Shown: in pieces, positions 1-8,137 of the stretch
Numbering within the stretch: position 1 is the first letter of the stretch
Layout: every line of letters starts with the position of its first letter
Source: an uncultured Collinsella sp.
Lineage (GTDB): Bacteria > Actinomycetota > Coriobacteriia > Coriobacteriales > Coriobacteriaceae
Length of the DNA: 32,301 bases
Direction: 5' to 3'
NCBI GenBank assembly: GCA_902496775.1
Contig: CABVCF010000012.1
Location: forward strand, 1-32,301
The notes under the pieces: model-generated
Told to the model about the DNA's origin: nothing
Databases searched by the model: none
The model's input: only the letters and a program-made list of their open reading frames with translations
Translations under genes and position numbers: made by a program

Positions 1-122
1 CGTCCCCAATGGCTACCCAATGGCTATTGCGCGCATGGCTCGCATGACAGCCGTCTCTTTTATGTTTCCTTTAGCCGTCGCTGTTTAGGATGGGGGTTAG
101 TCGATAGGAAGGGAGCACCGGG

Positions 123-1691
123 ATGGACGATGCGAGCGAGCGTGCGATTGAAGAGGACATGCTCGATCAGTTCAACTACTTTGATGATGAGGACGAGGAG
201 CTGATCGACCGTCGCGAGCCAGCGCCGCTTGATTCCTTTGATCTGGTCGATGAAGAGACTGATGAGATTGAGGGCGAATCAACGGAGCCCCCACAGTCTT
301 CGCGCCTTAACTCGCTGCTTTCGAGAGCCCCCATGCACCACGGTGTTCGTGCCGGCGCGCTCCATATGAAAACTGACTGGCACCAGATCGTGACGGCAGG
401 CGATGAACTTGCCGTCGATGCGCCGCTCACCGATAAATCATCCATCATCTGCCGCACCGGTATGCTTATGCTCGCGAGCGGAACGGGTGCCTGGCGTGTT
501 CGCGATACCATGAATCGCGTCGCCGCCGTACTCGGCGTCACGATTCACGTCGACTTGAGTCTCCTGTCGTTTGAGTGTACCTGCATCGAAGATGGCCACT
601 GCTTTAACGAGGTCGTCAGCCTGCCCACAACGGGCGTCAATACCCATCGCATTTGGATGATGGAGAGTTTCCTCAAGGAAATCGAGACCTATGGTCGTCG
701 CTTCACGGTGCACGAGTATCACGAGATGCTCAAGACCGTTGAGAGTTCAAAACCTGATTACGCGCCTTGGCAACAGGGCCTTGCGGCGGCCTGTGCCTGT
801 GGCGCCTTTGTCTTTTTGCTTGGTGGCGGTCCTATTGAGATGGCATGCGCGTTCGTGGGCGCGGGTGTCGGCAACTTTGCCCGCTCCCATATTCTCAGGC
901 AAGGCCTTGGTCAGTTCAGCGCGCTGACGACCGGCGTTGCGCTCGCTTGCGTTTCGTATCTGCTGGCATTGCTCGGCCTTGGCCAGGTCATACCGGGGGC
1001 AATGTCGCACCAAGAAGGCTATATCGGCGCGATGCTCTTTGTGATTCCCGGCTTTCCGCTCATTACGGCAGGCCTCGACATCGCTAAGCTCGACATGCGA
1101 AGCGGTATCGAGCGCCTTTCATATGCCGTATCGATTATTGTGATGGCGACGCTCGTAGGTTGGATGGTTGCCGAGTGTGTTGGCCTGGCGCCGGACGACT
1201 TTGCCCCACTGGGCCTTTCGCCGCTTGCCCTTACGCTCCTGCGCGTGGTGATGAGCTTCGTTGGCGTATTCGGCTTCTCGGTGATGTTCAACAGCCCGGT
1301 AAAGATGGCCGCGGCAGCTGGGTTGATCGGCGCCGTGTCCAATACCCTGCGTCTGACCCTTGTCGATGCGCCGACGATGATTCCCTTCCTGGGCCTCAGC
1401 ACGGGAATGCCTCCCGAGGCAGCAGCGTTTATCGGCGCGCTGGTATCGGGTCTGCTGGCAAGCTTGGCCGAAGTCAAGCTCACCTACCCGCGCATCGCCC
1501 TCACGGTGCCTTCGATTGTCATTATGGTGCCGGGCTTGTATCTGTATCGCTCGATGTATTACATGTGCACCTTCGACACGGTCAATATGCTCGGCTGGTT
1601 TGTGCGCGCAGTGCTCATCGTGGCGTTTCTGCCCGTTGGCTTGGGCGTGGCGAGAACCCTCACCGACCCCCGCTGGCGCCATACCAGCTAA
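123..1691 (+). CDS. Threonine/serine exporter family protein (ThrE, two-domain)
   Basis: A 522-residue inner-membrane protein of the ThrE (DUF1212/DUF3815) family, which exports threonine and serine by a proton-driven mechanism. Residues 1-75 are acidic, low in complexity and probably cytoplasmic. The conserved soluble ThrE segment follows around 105-225, including RTGMLMLASGTGAWRVRDTM, which matches the family's 'LLxxGxxxxRxxxxM' signature. From about residue 228 to the end there are some ten hydrophobic segments: a first set to about 350, and a second set (about 365-515) corresponding to the ThrE_2 half. Both halves are in one chain, as in Corynebacterium ThrE; many Firmicutes split them into two genes. 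The start is chosen for the AGGAAGGGAG ribosome site at 106-115, seven bases upstream. The gene stands alone, and its TAA stop directly abuts a palindromic repeat. The family call is firm; the actual substrate is inferred. Confidence 0.88.
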   Translation: MDDASERAIEEDMLDQFNYFDDEDEELIDRREPAPLDSFDLVDEETDEIEGESTEPPQSSRLNSLLSRAPMHHGVRAGALHMKTDWHQIVTAGDELAVDAPLTDKSSIICRTGMLMLASGTGAWRVRDTMNRVAAVLGVTIHVDLSLLSFECTCIEDGHCFNEVVSLPTTGVNTHRIWMMESFLKEIETYGRRFTVHEYHEMLKTVESSKPDYAPWQQGLAAACACGAFVFLLGGGPIEMACAFVGAGVGNFARSHILRQGLGQFSALTTGVALACVSYLLALLGLGQVIPGAMSHQEGYIGAMLFVIPGFPLITAGLDIAKLDMRSGIERLSYAVSIIVMATLVGWMVAECVGLAPDDFAPLGLSPLALTLLRVVMSFVGVFGFSVMFNSPVKMAAAAGLIGAVSNTLRLTLVDAPTMIPFLGLSTGMPPEAAAFIGALVSGLLASLAEVKLTYPRIALTVPSIVIMVPGLYLYRSMYYMCTFDTVNMLGWFVRAVLIVAFLPVGLGVARTLTDPRWRHTS

Positions 1692-1724
1692 TTGGTGCAA
1701 GGGGGACATGTTACTTTGCACCAA
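1692..1724. repeat. Small palindromic element abutting the thrE stop codon
   Basis: Perfect 9-bp arms TTGGTGCAA (1692-1700) and TTGCACCAA (1716-1724) flank a 15-base loop beginning GGGGGACA. The first base of the element follows directly after the TAA stop codon. It resembles the elements at 28662-28700 and 31378-31416, which also start at a stop codon and carry a G-run on the 5' side of the loop. It may act in transcript 3'-end formation, but it has no T-tract. Confidence 0.75.
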
Positions 1725-1728
1725 ATGA

Positions 1729-1793
1729 GTTGCGGTGAAATAGGGACTGAATTGCTGCTTAAAGGGTCAAAACAGTCCGTATTCCACCGCAAC
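1729..1793. repeat. Imperfect 21-bp inverted repeat
   Basis: Arms at 1729-1749 and 1773-1793 match at 19 of 21 positions around a 23-base loop. It begins four bases after the previous palindrome, so the two form a REP/BIME-like pair. No gene lies in this stretch. Confidence 0.75.
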
Positions 1794-1794
1794 T

Positions 1795-1960
1795 TATGGG
1801 GTCGGGGGTTTTGGTGCCCTGCATCTTCATAAACTCAACGCTTACGAAGCGCATGCGTTTCGTGCTAGGTTGGTTCCACCACATAAGTAGTCGCAGACGC
1901 GCGTATCACGGGCGGGCGAGATGAAGTTCCAACAGCTCCATCTTGCCCGCCCGTTTTTGT
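1795..1960 (+). other. Gene-free leader region with a hairpin and a terminator upstream of the DUF2798 gene
   Basis: This stretch carries no convincing gene. It holds a near-perfect hairpin at 1844-1863 (ACGAAGCGCA against TGCGTTTCGT, one G·T pair) and ends in the strong terminator at 1908-1959. It could be a short non-coding RNA or an attenuating leader for the DUF2798 gene that starts at 2003. No known riboswitch consensus was recognised, and no clear promoter is visible. Confidence 0.4.
1908..1959 (+). terminator. Strong intrinsic terminator 44 bp before the DUF2798 gene
   Basis: Arms at 1908-1923 (ACGGGCGGGCGAGATG) and 1939-1954 pair at 15 of 16 positions and are followed by TTTTTG. It lies more than 200 bp after the thrE stop and just upstream of the next start codon, so it may act as an attenuator rather than simply as the thrE terminator. 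Confidence 0.8.
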
Positions 1961-2002
1961 TGCGTGGCGCCGCGGCACAACACAGAGAGGAATCTGCCCT
2001 TT

Positions 2003-2551
2003 ATGCCTATCAACAAACGAGAGAGCCTGCTGTTCACCTTTATCATGTGCTTTTGCATGGTGCTCTGGATGAGCATCTACAACGTTGCCCTGCAGCACGG
2101 GGCCATCAACGGCGAGGTCGTTGCCGCCGCGTGGCTCGGCTTCCCCGTTGCCTACATTTTTGCCATGTGCTGCGACTGGTTCGTCGCCAGCCCGCTCGCC
2201 AAGGGTTTCGCCTTTAAGTACTTGGTCACGCCGGGCAAGAGCTCGCCGCTTGCCATGACGCTCGCCGTCAGCTCCTGCATGGTCGTCCCCATGGTCATCA
2301 TCATGTCGCTGTACGGTGCCTGCGAGGGTCTGACGCACATGCCCGGCGGCATCCTTGCGAACCTGTATTCCGTGCCCGCGATCTGGATGATCAACATCCC
2401 GCATAATTTTGTGATGGCGCTGCCGTGGAACCTTTTGGTAGCCGGTCCGATTTCCCACTTCGTCTTCCGTCGCGCCTTCCCTGTGGGGACGGTTTTCGAG
2501 GAGGAGCATGCCGAGCTCTTGGAGCAGGCTATGGCTCCTGAGTGCGAGTAG
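2003..2551 (+). CDS. DUF2798 family membrane protein
   Basis: A 182-residue integral membrane protein with about four hydrophobic segments (roughly residues 8-30, 40-60, 82-105 and 122-150). It appears to hold two related halves, each with a membrane-span pair and short polar links (LAKGFAFKYLVTPGK; SHFVFRRAFPVG), which fits the duplicated DUF2798 domain. Function is unknown. The start at 2003 is chosen over an upstream in-frame codon at 1943 because the upstream stretch overlaps the terminator hairpin and is not hydrophobic, while AGAGAGGA (1984-1991) gives a plausible though distant ribosome site. The gene is monocistronic, with terminators on both sides. The family assignment is from memory of sequence patterns and is moderately sure. 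Confidence 0.75.
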   Translation: MPINKRESLLFTFIMCFCMVLWMSIYNVALQHGAINGEVVAAAWLGFPVAYIFAMCCDWFVASPLAKGFAFKYLVTPGKSSPLAMTLAVSSCMVVPMVIIMSLYGACEGLTHMPGGILANLYSVPAIWMINIPHNFVMALPWNLLVAGPISHFVFRRAFPVGTVFEEEHAELLEQAMAPECE

Positions 2552-2717
2552 CTCGCTTAGGGATCTGCTGAGCGCGGGCGACTTGCTTGGTTGGAGCCCT
2601 AAGCGTGGATAGCTCTCTCGGCGACATCGCGGGCGTGAGCGGTGCGCATGACCGGAGGGCCCGTGCTGCTCCGTTGCCCGACGTGCTAGCGCGCAGAACA
2701 ATCTGTTGGTGCATTCG

Positions 2718-2750
2718 GCGGCTGCTGAAGCGTTTCGGCAGCCGCTTTTT
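2718..2750 (+). terminator. Intrinsic terminator after the DUF2798 gene
   Basis: GCGGCTGC (2718-2725) pairs perfectly with GCAGCCGC (2738-2745), followed by TTTTTAT. Confidence 0.85.
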
Positions 2751-2762
2751 ATACGGAGTTTA

Positions 2763-2783
2763 AATACAACAGTCTGTTGTATT
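2763..2783. promoter_or_regulatory. Probable TetR operator upstream of the activase operon
   Basis: A perfect palindrome with 10-bp arms, AATACAACAG and CTGTTGTATT, around one central T. It lies 50 bp before the activase start. Size, symmetry and AT-rich content fit a TetR-family operator, and the operon's last gene encodes a TetR protein, so autoregulation is the natural inference. A convincing -35/-10 pair could not be assigned, although TATATC at 2795-2800 could be a -10. Confidence 0.75.
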
Positions 2784-2832
2784 ACGTAGAGTGGTATATC
2801 TCTAGCAGGAAAAATGCGAGAGACGGAGCATT

Positions 2833-5800
2833 ATGGCGTTGCTAGTAGGACTGGACGTAGGGTCGACGACGACCAAAGTTTACGCGATGCACGAGGATAT
2901 GACCGAGGCGTGGTGGGGATATCGCCGCCACGGGGCGTGTCAGACAGCGAGCGTGCGCGCCATGCTCGGCGAGCTCGCCGAGCGCTTTCCCCATGAGTCG
3001 CTGCGCGTTGCGGTGACCGGCTCGGGTGCGCGCGATATCGCGACCGCGCTGGGCGCCTCGTACGTTCAGGAGGTGGTCGCCAACGCGCTCGCGATCAGCA
3101 GGTTCTATCCGCAGACGCGCTGCGCCATCGAGCTGGGCGGCCAAGACGCCAAGATGATCTTCTTCCGCACCAACGATAAGGGAGACATCGAGGTTGCCGA
3201 CATGCGCATGAACGGCTCGTGCGCAGGCGGTACCGGTGCATTTATCGACGAGATGGCAAAGCTCATGGGGGTCGGCACCGAATCGGGCGAGTTCGAGCAG
3301 CTCGCAAGCCGGGGAACGACCGTCCACGAGGTCTCGGGCCGCTGCGGCGTGTACGCAAAGACCGATATCCAGCCGCTGCTCAACGAGGGCATTCCTACCA
3401 CCGACCTGGCGCTTTCGGCGCTTCACGCGGTCGCCCGCCAAACGATCGGCGGTCTGGCCCAGGGTATCGACATCGAGCCGCCGGTAATCTTCGAGGGCGG
3501 TACGCTCGCCTACAACCCCACGCTGGTCCGCGTGTTCCGGGAGCAACTGAATCTATCGGACGATCAGGTTATCGTCCCGCGCGATCCGCAGATCATGGTC
3601 GCGCGCGGTGCCGCCCTGTCGCTGACCGACATGTTCGCATCGTCCCAACCGATCGACCTTCCCGACGCTTTTGTCCGGCTGGATAAGCTCGAGACGGTCG
3701 CGCCCGCAAGCGGGGAGGGACGTCTTGCCCAGCCCTTTTTTGCCACACCTGCCGAGCAGGCGGATTTTATGGCACGCCATGGCAAAGAGACGCCGGCAAA
3801 GGGTCCGGATGCGTATGCGCCCGGAGAGACGGTGCGTGTGGCGCTCGGTATCGATTCGGGGAGCACGACGACCAAGTTCGCCCTGGTCGATGAGGCGGGT
3901 GAGCTTGTCGATTCGTTCTACGCGTCTAATAACGGCAGACCGCTCGACGTCGCCCAACAGGGTCTTGTCAGCTTGAAGAACCGCTGGGAGACAGCGGGAG
4001 TCACGCTTGCGATCGATGCCGTGGGCACCACGGGATACGGCGAGGAGCTTTTCGCGCGCGCGTTCCACGCCGACTACCATACGGTCGAGACGGTCGCGCA
4101 CGCCCGCGCCGCGTGCGCATGCGTTCCCGATGCGACCTTCGTGCTCGACATCGGCGGACAGGATATGAAGGCCATCTGGCTCAACCACGGCGTGCTGACC
4201 GATATCGTCGTCAACGAGGCGTGCTCTGCGGGCTGTGGCTCGTTCCTCGAGGGTTTTGCCAAAAACCTCGGAATAGCCGTTGAGGATATCGCGACCGAGG
4301 CATTTTCGTCCAAAGCCCCCGCCGTTCTCGGCAGCCGCTGCACGGTGTTCATGAACAGCAGCGTCGTTTCCGAGCAGCGGCGCGGTAAGGGTCCGGGCGA
4401 CATCATGGCCGGTCTCTGCCGTTCGATTATCGAGAACGTGTTCACCAAGGTCATTCGCGTTTCAAATCTCAACCGTCTGGGCGACAAAGTCGTCGTCCAG
4501 GGCGGCACGTTCCGAAACGACGCGGTGCTGCGCGCATTCGAGCAGTATTTGGGCAAACCCGTCACGCGTGCGCCCCACCCGGGGCTGATGGGCGCTATCG
4601 GTATCGCCCTGCTCGCGCGCGAGGAATGCCGCAAGGGCGACGCCGGCACGTCGTTTATCGGGCTCGATGCCGTGGAGCGCTTCGAGCATCGCGAGTTCGG
4701 CGGCGTTACCTGCCGTCGGTGCAACAACCGCTGCCAGCGCGCGGTCGTGGCATTTGGCGACGGCTCGCTTTACGTCACGGGCAATCGCTGCCCGCGCGGC
4801 GGCGCCATCTCATGGGATGAGCTCGTGCGCGAGGTTCCCGCGGCGGAGGAGCTGCGTCCGCAGGGTGCTTGCGAGGCACAGGCACCCGGCACGGTGCGCG
4901 ACCGGACCGCGGCTGCCCCCAATCTCTTTGTCGACCGCGAGAAGCTGCTGTTCGAGTCGTGCCCCACGGTTCCCGTCTGCGGGGGGCGCGATGTCACGAT
5001 CGGCATTCCCCGTGTGCTCGAGTTCTGGGACACCATGCCGTTCTGGTCGACGTTCTTCAGCACGCTCGGCTTTAAGGTGCGCGTCTCGGGACGCAGCACC
5101 AAGGCGATGTACGAGCGCGGTCTGGCGCACGTCACATCCGACACCGTGTGCTTCCCGGCCAAGCTCGTCCACGGGCACATCCGCAATCTCGTCGACGCTG
5201 GCGTCGACCGCATCTTCATGCCCATCATCACGACGGTGCCCACCGAAAACACCGCCTCTACCAGCGAGTGGATGTGCGCCGTCGTAAAGGGATACCCCTA
5301 CGTGATGCGCAATTCCGATAACCCGGAGGAGCGTTTCGGCGTTCCGTTCGATACGCCGCTGTTCCACTGGTACGACGAGGGCGACCGAAACCGCCAGCTC
5401 AAGGCGTGGTGCAAGGAGACCTTCGATATCGATGCCGACCTGGTTGCCAAGGCGACCGAGCAGGCGGACCGCGCGCAGCAGACGTTTGAGAACCAGCTGC
5501 AGCTGCGCGGCAGGCAGGTGCTCGAGAACCTGCGCGAGGACGGCGGCTACGCGGTGGTGATCGCTTCGCGCCCGTACCACAACGACCCGCTGGTCAACCA
5601 CGGGCTGCCCAAGCTCTTCTCTGAGCGCGGCATCCCCGTGCTGACGCCCGATGCGGTGCCGGGGGTCTGCAACGTCGACCTTTCCAACAGCCGCATCGAC
5701 ATCGTGAACAACTACCATGCGCGCATGCTGTCGTGCGCGGTCATCGTCGCATCGACGCCCGAGCTCGAGCTCGTGCAGATGGGCAGCTTCGGCTGCGGCC

Positions 5801-7272
5801 ACGATGCGTATCTCACCGACGAGATCGCGCGCATGATGGGCGAGATGGGCTCCAAGGTTCCGATGATGATCAAGCTCGATGAGAGCGACGTCGCCGGTCC
5901 CATGGGCATTCGCGTGCGTTCGTTTATCGAGTCGGTCAACCGTCGTCGCGCGGAGGAGCGTGCCGAGGGCGCCCGGGTGCACGCGGTCCATCCGCTCGAC
6001 GACCCGTATAAGGTCAAGTACACCAAGCGCGACCGGCACGACAAGATCGCGCTGGTCCCCAACACCTCCCATGCGTTCTGCAGGCTCATGACCGCGGCGA
6101 TGCGCAATCAGGGCGTGCGCGCCGAGGCCCTTGATATCGGGCGCGAGGATGCCATCCGCCTGGGCAAACGCTATGTGCACAACGACATCTGCTTCCCCGC
6201 GCAAATCGTGATCGGCGAGGCGCTCGCGGCACTCAAGAGCGGTAAGTACGACCCGCACGACGTCGCCGTGGTGACTGGCAAGTATATCGGCGACTGCCGC
6301 CTGACGCACTACATGCCCCTGCTGCGCCGCGCGCTCGACGACGCGGGATACGACTATGTCCCGGTGCTCACCAACGACGACGTCGATGCCCACAATGCGC
6401 ATCCGGGCTTCAAGCTCGGCCTTGGCCCGAGCATCCAGATCGCCTACGGTCTTCCCATGATCGATGCCCTCGAGGCCATGCTTAGGCGCATCCGTCCCTA
6501 CGAGCTCGAGAAGGGCGCGGCGGACGCTGCGTTCGACCGCGCGCTCGATGAGGTTATCGAGGGCATGGAGCGCTCCGGGCTGAGAGGCCAGGTGACGGGC
6601 TTCAAACGCGCGCTTGCGATCATGGACGCCGTTCCGTACGACCGCTCGAACCCGCATCCGACCGTTCTCATCGTGGGCGAGTACCTGCTCAATTTCCATC
6701 TCGGCGCCAACCACGAGATCGAGCGCTACCTCGAGGACAACGGGCTCGAGGTCATCGAGGCGCGCATGACCGACGTGATCCGCAAGACCTATTTCTACAA
6801 GCATGCGCAGTCGCGCGAGTTCCACGTCGACCTGTCGCTGCCCGAAAAGGCCTGGTACGCCACGGCGGACAACCTGTTCGAGCTCGCGCACGACCGTTGC
6901 GACCGCCTGGGCGCGGCGAGCCCGCTCTACGAGCCGCCGACGCGCATGCCCGAGCTCGTGCGCGCGAGCGATAAGATCCTGCACCATACGTTCGATGCGG
7001 GCGAGGGCGTGCTGATTCCGGCGGAGATCCTCGAGCACGCCAAGCGCGGCTGCCGCAACTTCGTGATCCTGCAGCCGTTCGGGTGTCTGCCCAACCATGT
7101 CGTGGGGCGCGGGCTCATCCATGCGCTCAAGGAGCAGTATCCCACGGCGCAGTTCCTGCCGCTCGACTACGATCCCGACGTGAGCTTCGCCAACGTGGAG
7201 AACCGTCTTCAGATGCTCATCATGAACGCCAAGGCGCAGGGGTGCGGTGAGGCGCATGGCGAGACCGCGTAA
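2833..7272 (+). CDS. Giant acyl-CoA dehydratase activase-related protein (double BcrA/BadF ATPase + DUF2229 + HgdB-like)
   Basis: A 1479-residue cytoplasmic protein. Two ASKHA-type ATPase domains of the BadF/BadG/BcrA/BcrD family lie at about 3-270 (DVGSTTTK at 8-15) and 335-600 (DSGSTTTK at 341-348). Each has conserved cysteines (C130 and C171; C464, C468 and C503), resembling those that hold the [4Fe-4S] cluster in 2-hydroxyacyl-CoA dehydratase activators. A cysteine cluster CRRCNNRC (627-634) with C653 follows. Then comes a DUF2229 region from about 720 (CFPAK at 773-777) and a C-terminal HgdB-like region (C1120 in ICFPAQ; FGCLPNHVVGRG near 1418). Activators of this class inject ATP-driven low-potential electrons into radical dehydratases. 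In this large fused family the substrate is unknown. CGGAG at 2824-2828 precedes the ATG. The tetR gene overlaps the 3' end. Confidence 0.9.
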   Translation: MALLVGLDVGSTTTKVYAMHEDMTEAWWGYRRHGACQTASVRAMLGELAERFPHESLRVAVTGSGARDIATALGASYVQEVVANALAISRFYPQTRCAIELGGQDAKMIFFRTNDKGDIEVADMRMNGSCAGGTGAFIDEMAKLMGVGTESGEFEQLASRGTTVHEVSGRCGVYAKTDIQPLLNEGIPTTDLALSALHAVARQTIGGLAQGIDIEPPVIFEGGTLAYNPTLVRVFREQLNLSDDQVIVPRDPQIMVARGAALSLTDMFASSQPIDLPDAFVRLDKLETVAPASGEGRLAQPFFATPAEQADFMARHGKETPAKGPDAYAPGETVRVALGIDSGSTTTKFALVDEAGELVDSFYASNNGRPLDVAQQGLVSLKNRWETAGVTLAIDAVGTTGYGEELFARAFHADYHTVETVAHARAACACVPDATFVLDIGGQDMKAIWLNHGVLTDIVVNEACSAGCGSFLEGFAKNLGIAVEDIATEAFSSKAPAVLGSRCTVFMNSSVVSEQRRGKGPGDIMAGLCRSIIENVFTKVIRVSNLNRLGDKVVVQGGTFRNDAVLRAFEQYLGKPVTRAPHPGLMGAIGIALLAREECRKGDAGTSFIGLDAVERFEHREFGGVTCRRCNNRCQRAVVAFGDGSLYVTGNRCPRGGAISWDELVREVPAAEELRPQGACEAQAPGTVRDRTAAAPNLFVDREKLLFESCPTVPVCGGRDVTIGIPRVLEFWDTMPFWSTFFSTLGFKVRVSGRSTKAMYERGLAHVTSDTVCFPAKLVHGHIRNLVDAGVDRIFMPIITTVPTENTASTSEWMCAVVKGYPYVMRNSDNPEERFGVPFDTPLFHWYDEGDRNRQLKAWCKETFDIDADLVAKATEQADRAQQTFENQLQLRGRQVLENLREDGGYAVVIASRPYHNDPLVNHGLPKLFSERGIPVLTPDAVPGVCNVDLSNSRIDIVNNYHARMLSCAVIVASTPELELVQMGSFGCGHDAYLTDEIARMMGEMGSKVPMMIKLDESDVAGPMGIRVRSFIESVNRRRAEERAEGARVHAVHPLDDPYKVKYTKRDRHDKIALVPNTSHAFCRLMTAAMRNQGVRAEALDIGREDAIRLGKRYVHNDICFPAQIVIGEALAALKSGKYDPHDVAVVTGKYIGDCRLTHYMPLLRRALDDAGYDYVPVLTNDDVDAHNAHPGFKLGLGPSIQIAYGLPMIDALEAMLRRIRPYELEKGAADAAFDRALDEVIEGMERSGLRGQVTGFKRALAIMDAVPYDRSNPHPTVLIVGEYLLNFHLGANHEIERYLEDNGLEVIEARMTDVIRKTYFYKHAQSREFHVDLSLPEKAWYATADNLFELAHDRCDRLGAASPLYEPPTRMPELVRASDKILHHTFDAGEGVLIPAEILEHAKRGCRNFVILQPFGCLPNHVVGRGLIHALKEQYPTAQFLPLDYDPDVSFANVENRLQMLIMNAKAQGCGEAHGETA

Positions 7273-7945
7273 GGACGCCGATGCGCCCGATGCGCGCACC
7301 CGTATTATCGAGGCGTTTTGGGAGCTCATCGAGAACAACAGCATCTTCGAGCTGTCGGTTGGCGAGGTGACCCGCGCCGCCCAGTGCAATCGCGGAACGT
7401 TTTACTACTATTTTCACGATTTCGATGAACTCGTCGCCATCGCCATAGCCCAGCTGCTGCAGGATAACGAGCTCATCACCGATGCCCTCTGGCATTTTTC
7501 GAGCGAGGGCGACCTTTCGGCGTTCGACCGGCGCGACGTCCGCTGTCTGCTGCGGCGCATCGTCATCACCATGAGGGCGGGTGCCGCCGAGCAGGTCGTG
7601 CAGGGCATCCATACGATCATCATCGACCGCGTGAGAGAGATCGTCCACCCCGACGGAGAAGAGCTCAAGGCAGATTCGAGCTTTGCGGTGGGCTTTCTGG
7701 TCTCGGGCATCATGGGCTTTGTGATGGCGGTCGGCTTTGCCCGGGGGGGCGGCGAGGAGATAGACCTCGAGCAGCTGGGGGACAGCGCGTGCGCGTACCT
7801 GAGGGCGGTCGCCATGCAGACGGTGGAAACGGTCGCGCAAGTCGAGGGCGTCGATACATCCGAGCTGCTCGAACGCGTCTCCAAGGAGGCCGATGCCTAT
7901 CGCGCATCGCGTGCGACGAGTCCCGACGTGGTGAAAGACGCCTAG
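7256..7945 (+). CDS. TetR/AcrR family transcriptional regulator
   Basis: A 229-residue (from ATG 7256) DNA-binding repressor. The N-terminal helix-turn-helix is typical of TetR: TRIIEAFWELIENNSIFELSV, then TRAAQCNRGTFYYYFHDFDEL, with the YYYF motif near residue 45. The rest (about 60-229) is a divergent helical ligand-binding and dimer domain containing a hydrophobic stretch, GFLVSGIMGFVMAVGFA. The start overlaps the activase gene; a GTG at 7247 is an alternative that would add MRR and has AGGGG at 7238-7242. The overlap implies co-transcription and translational coupling. The perfect palindrome at 2763-2783 is the likely operator, so the protein probably represses its own operon until an unknown ligand binds. 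Confidence 0.88.
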   Translation: MARPRKDADAPDARTRIIEAFWELIENNSIFELSVGEVTRAAQCNRGTFYYYFHDFDELVAIAIAQLLQDNELITDALWHFSSEGDLSAFDRRDVRCLLRRIVITMRAGAAEQVVQGIHTIIIDRVREIVHPDGEELKADSSFAVGFLVSGIMGFVMAVGFARGGGEEIDLEQLGDSACAYLRAVAMQTVETVAQVEGVDTSELLERVSKEADAYRASRATSPDVVKDA

Positions 7946-7970
7946 GGTTTCTCTTGCGGGGCGCCTGTCG

Positions 7971-7998
7971 CGCATCGCGCGGTGAGTCCCGCGATGCG
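7971..7998. repeat. GC-rich hairpin after tetR
   Basis: CGCATCGCG (7971-7979) and CGCGATGCG (7990-7998) form a perfect 9-bp stem with a 10-base loop. There is no T-tract behind it. It may be a 3'-end stabiliser of the activase-tetR mRNA. Confidence 0.5.
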
Positions 7999-8078
7999 GT
8001 CATAACCTGCATTCATGTGAGCCGGGTTTATAGATATTCCTCCAGCTGTTAACATAGACAACCTGTGGGTAAAGAGAC

Positions 8079-8106
8079 AAAAGCGCCGCCGACGGGCGGG
8101 CGTTTT
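8079..8106 (+). promoter_or_regulatory. Hairpin with T-run in the clpC leader (possible attenuator or read-through terminator)
   Basis: AAAAGCGCCGCC and GGCGGGCGTTTT form a bulged GC stem closed by an A/T run, and it ends 31 bp before the clpC start codon. Too little room remains after it for a normal promoter, so clpC transcripts probably contain it. It could be the tetR terminator or a control element of clpC. No CIRCE or HspR-type HAIR operator was seen. Confidence 0.5.
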
Positions 8107-8137
8107 GATTTCGATGAACTCATGTAAGGAAACGAGC

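Noticed and set aside
1..122. Repeated CCAATGGCTA words at the left end
   Set aside because: Two short copies only, with no structure or promoter pattern that can be supported.
4810..7389. A long (859-codon) open frame antisense to the activase gene
   Set aside because: It mirrors the high-GC third-position bias of the real gene, and its His/Arg/Ala/Val-rich product has no family features. The same reasoning applies to the long antisense frames opposite clpC, pepD, cysS, tuf and the secE-rplA region.
7946..8137. A CIRCE or HspR (HAIR) operator upstream of clpC
   Set aside because: Neither the CIRCE inverted repeat nor CTTGAGT/ACTCAAG-type sites are present.
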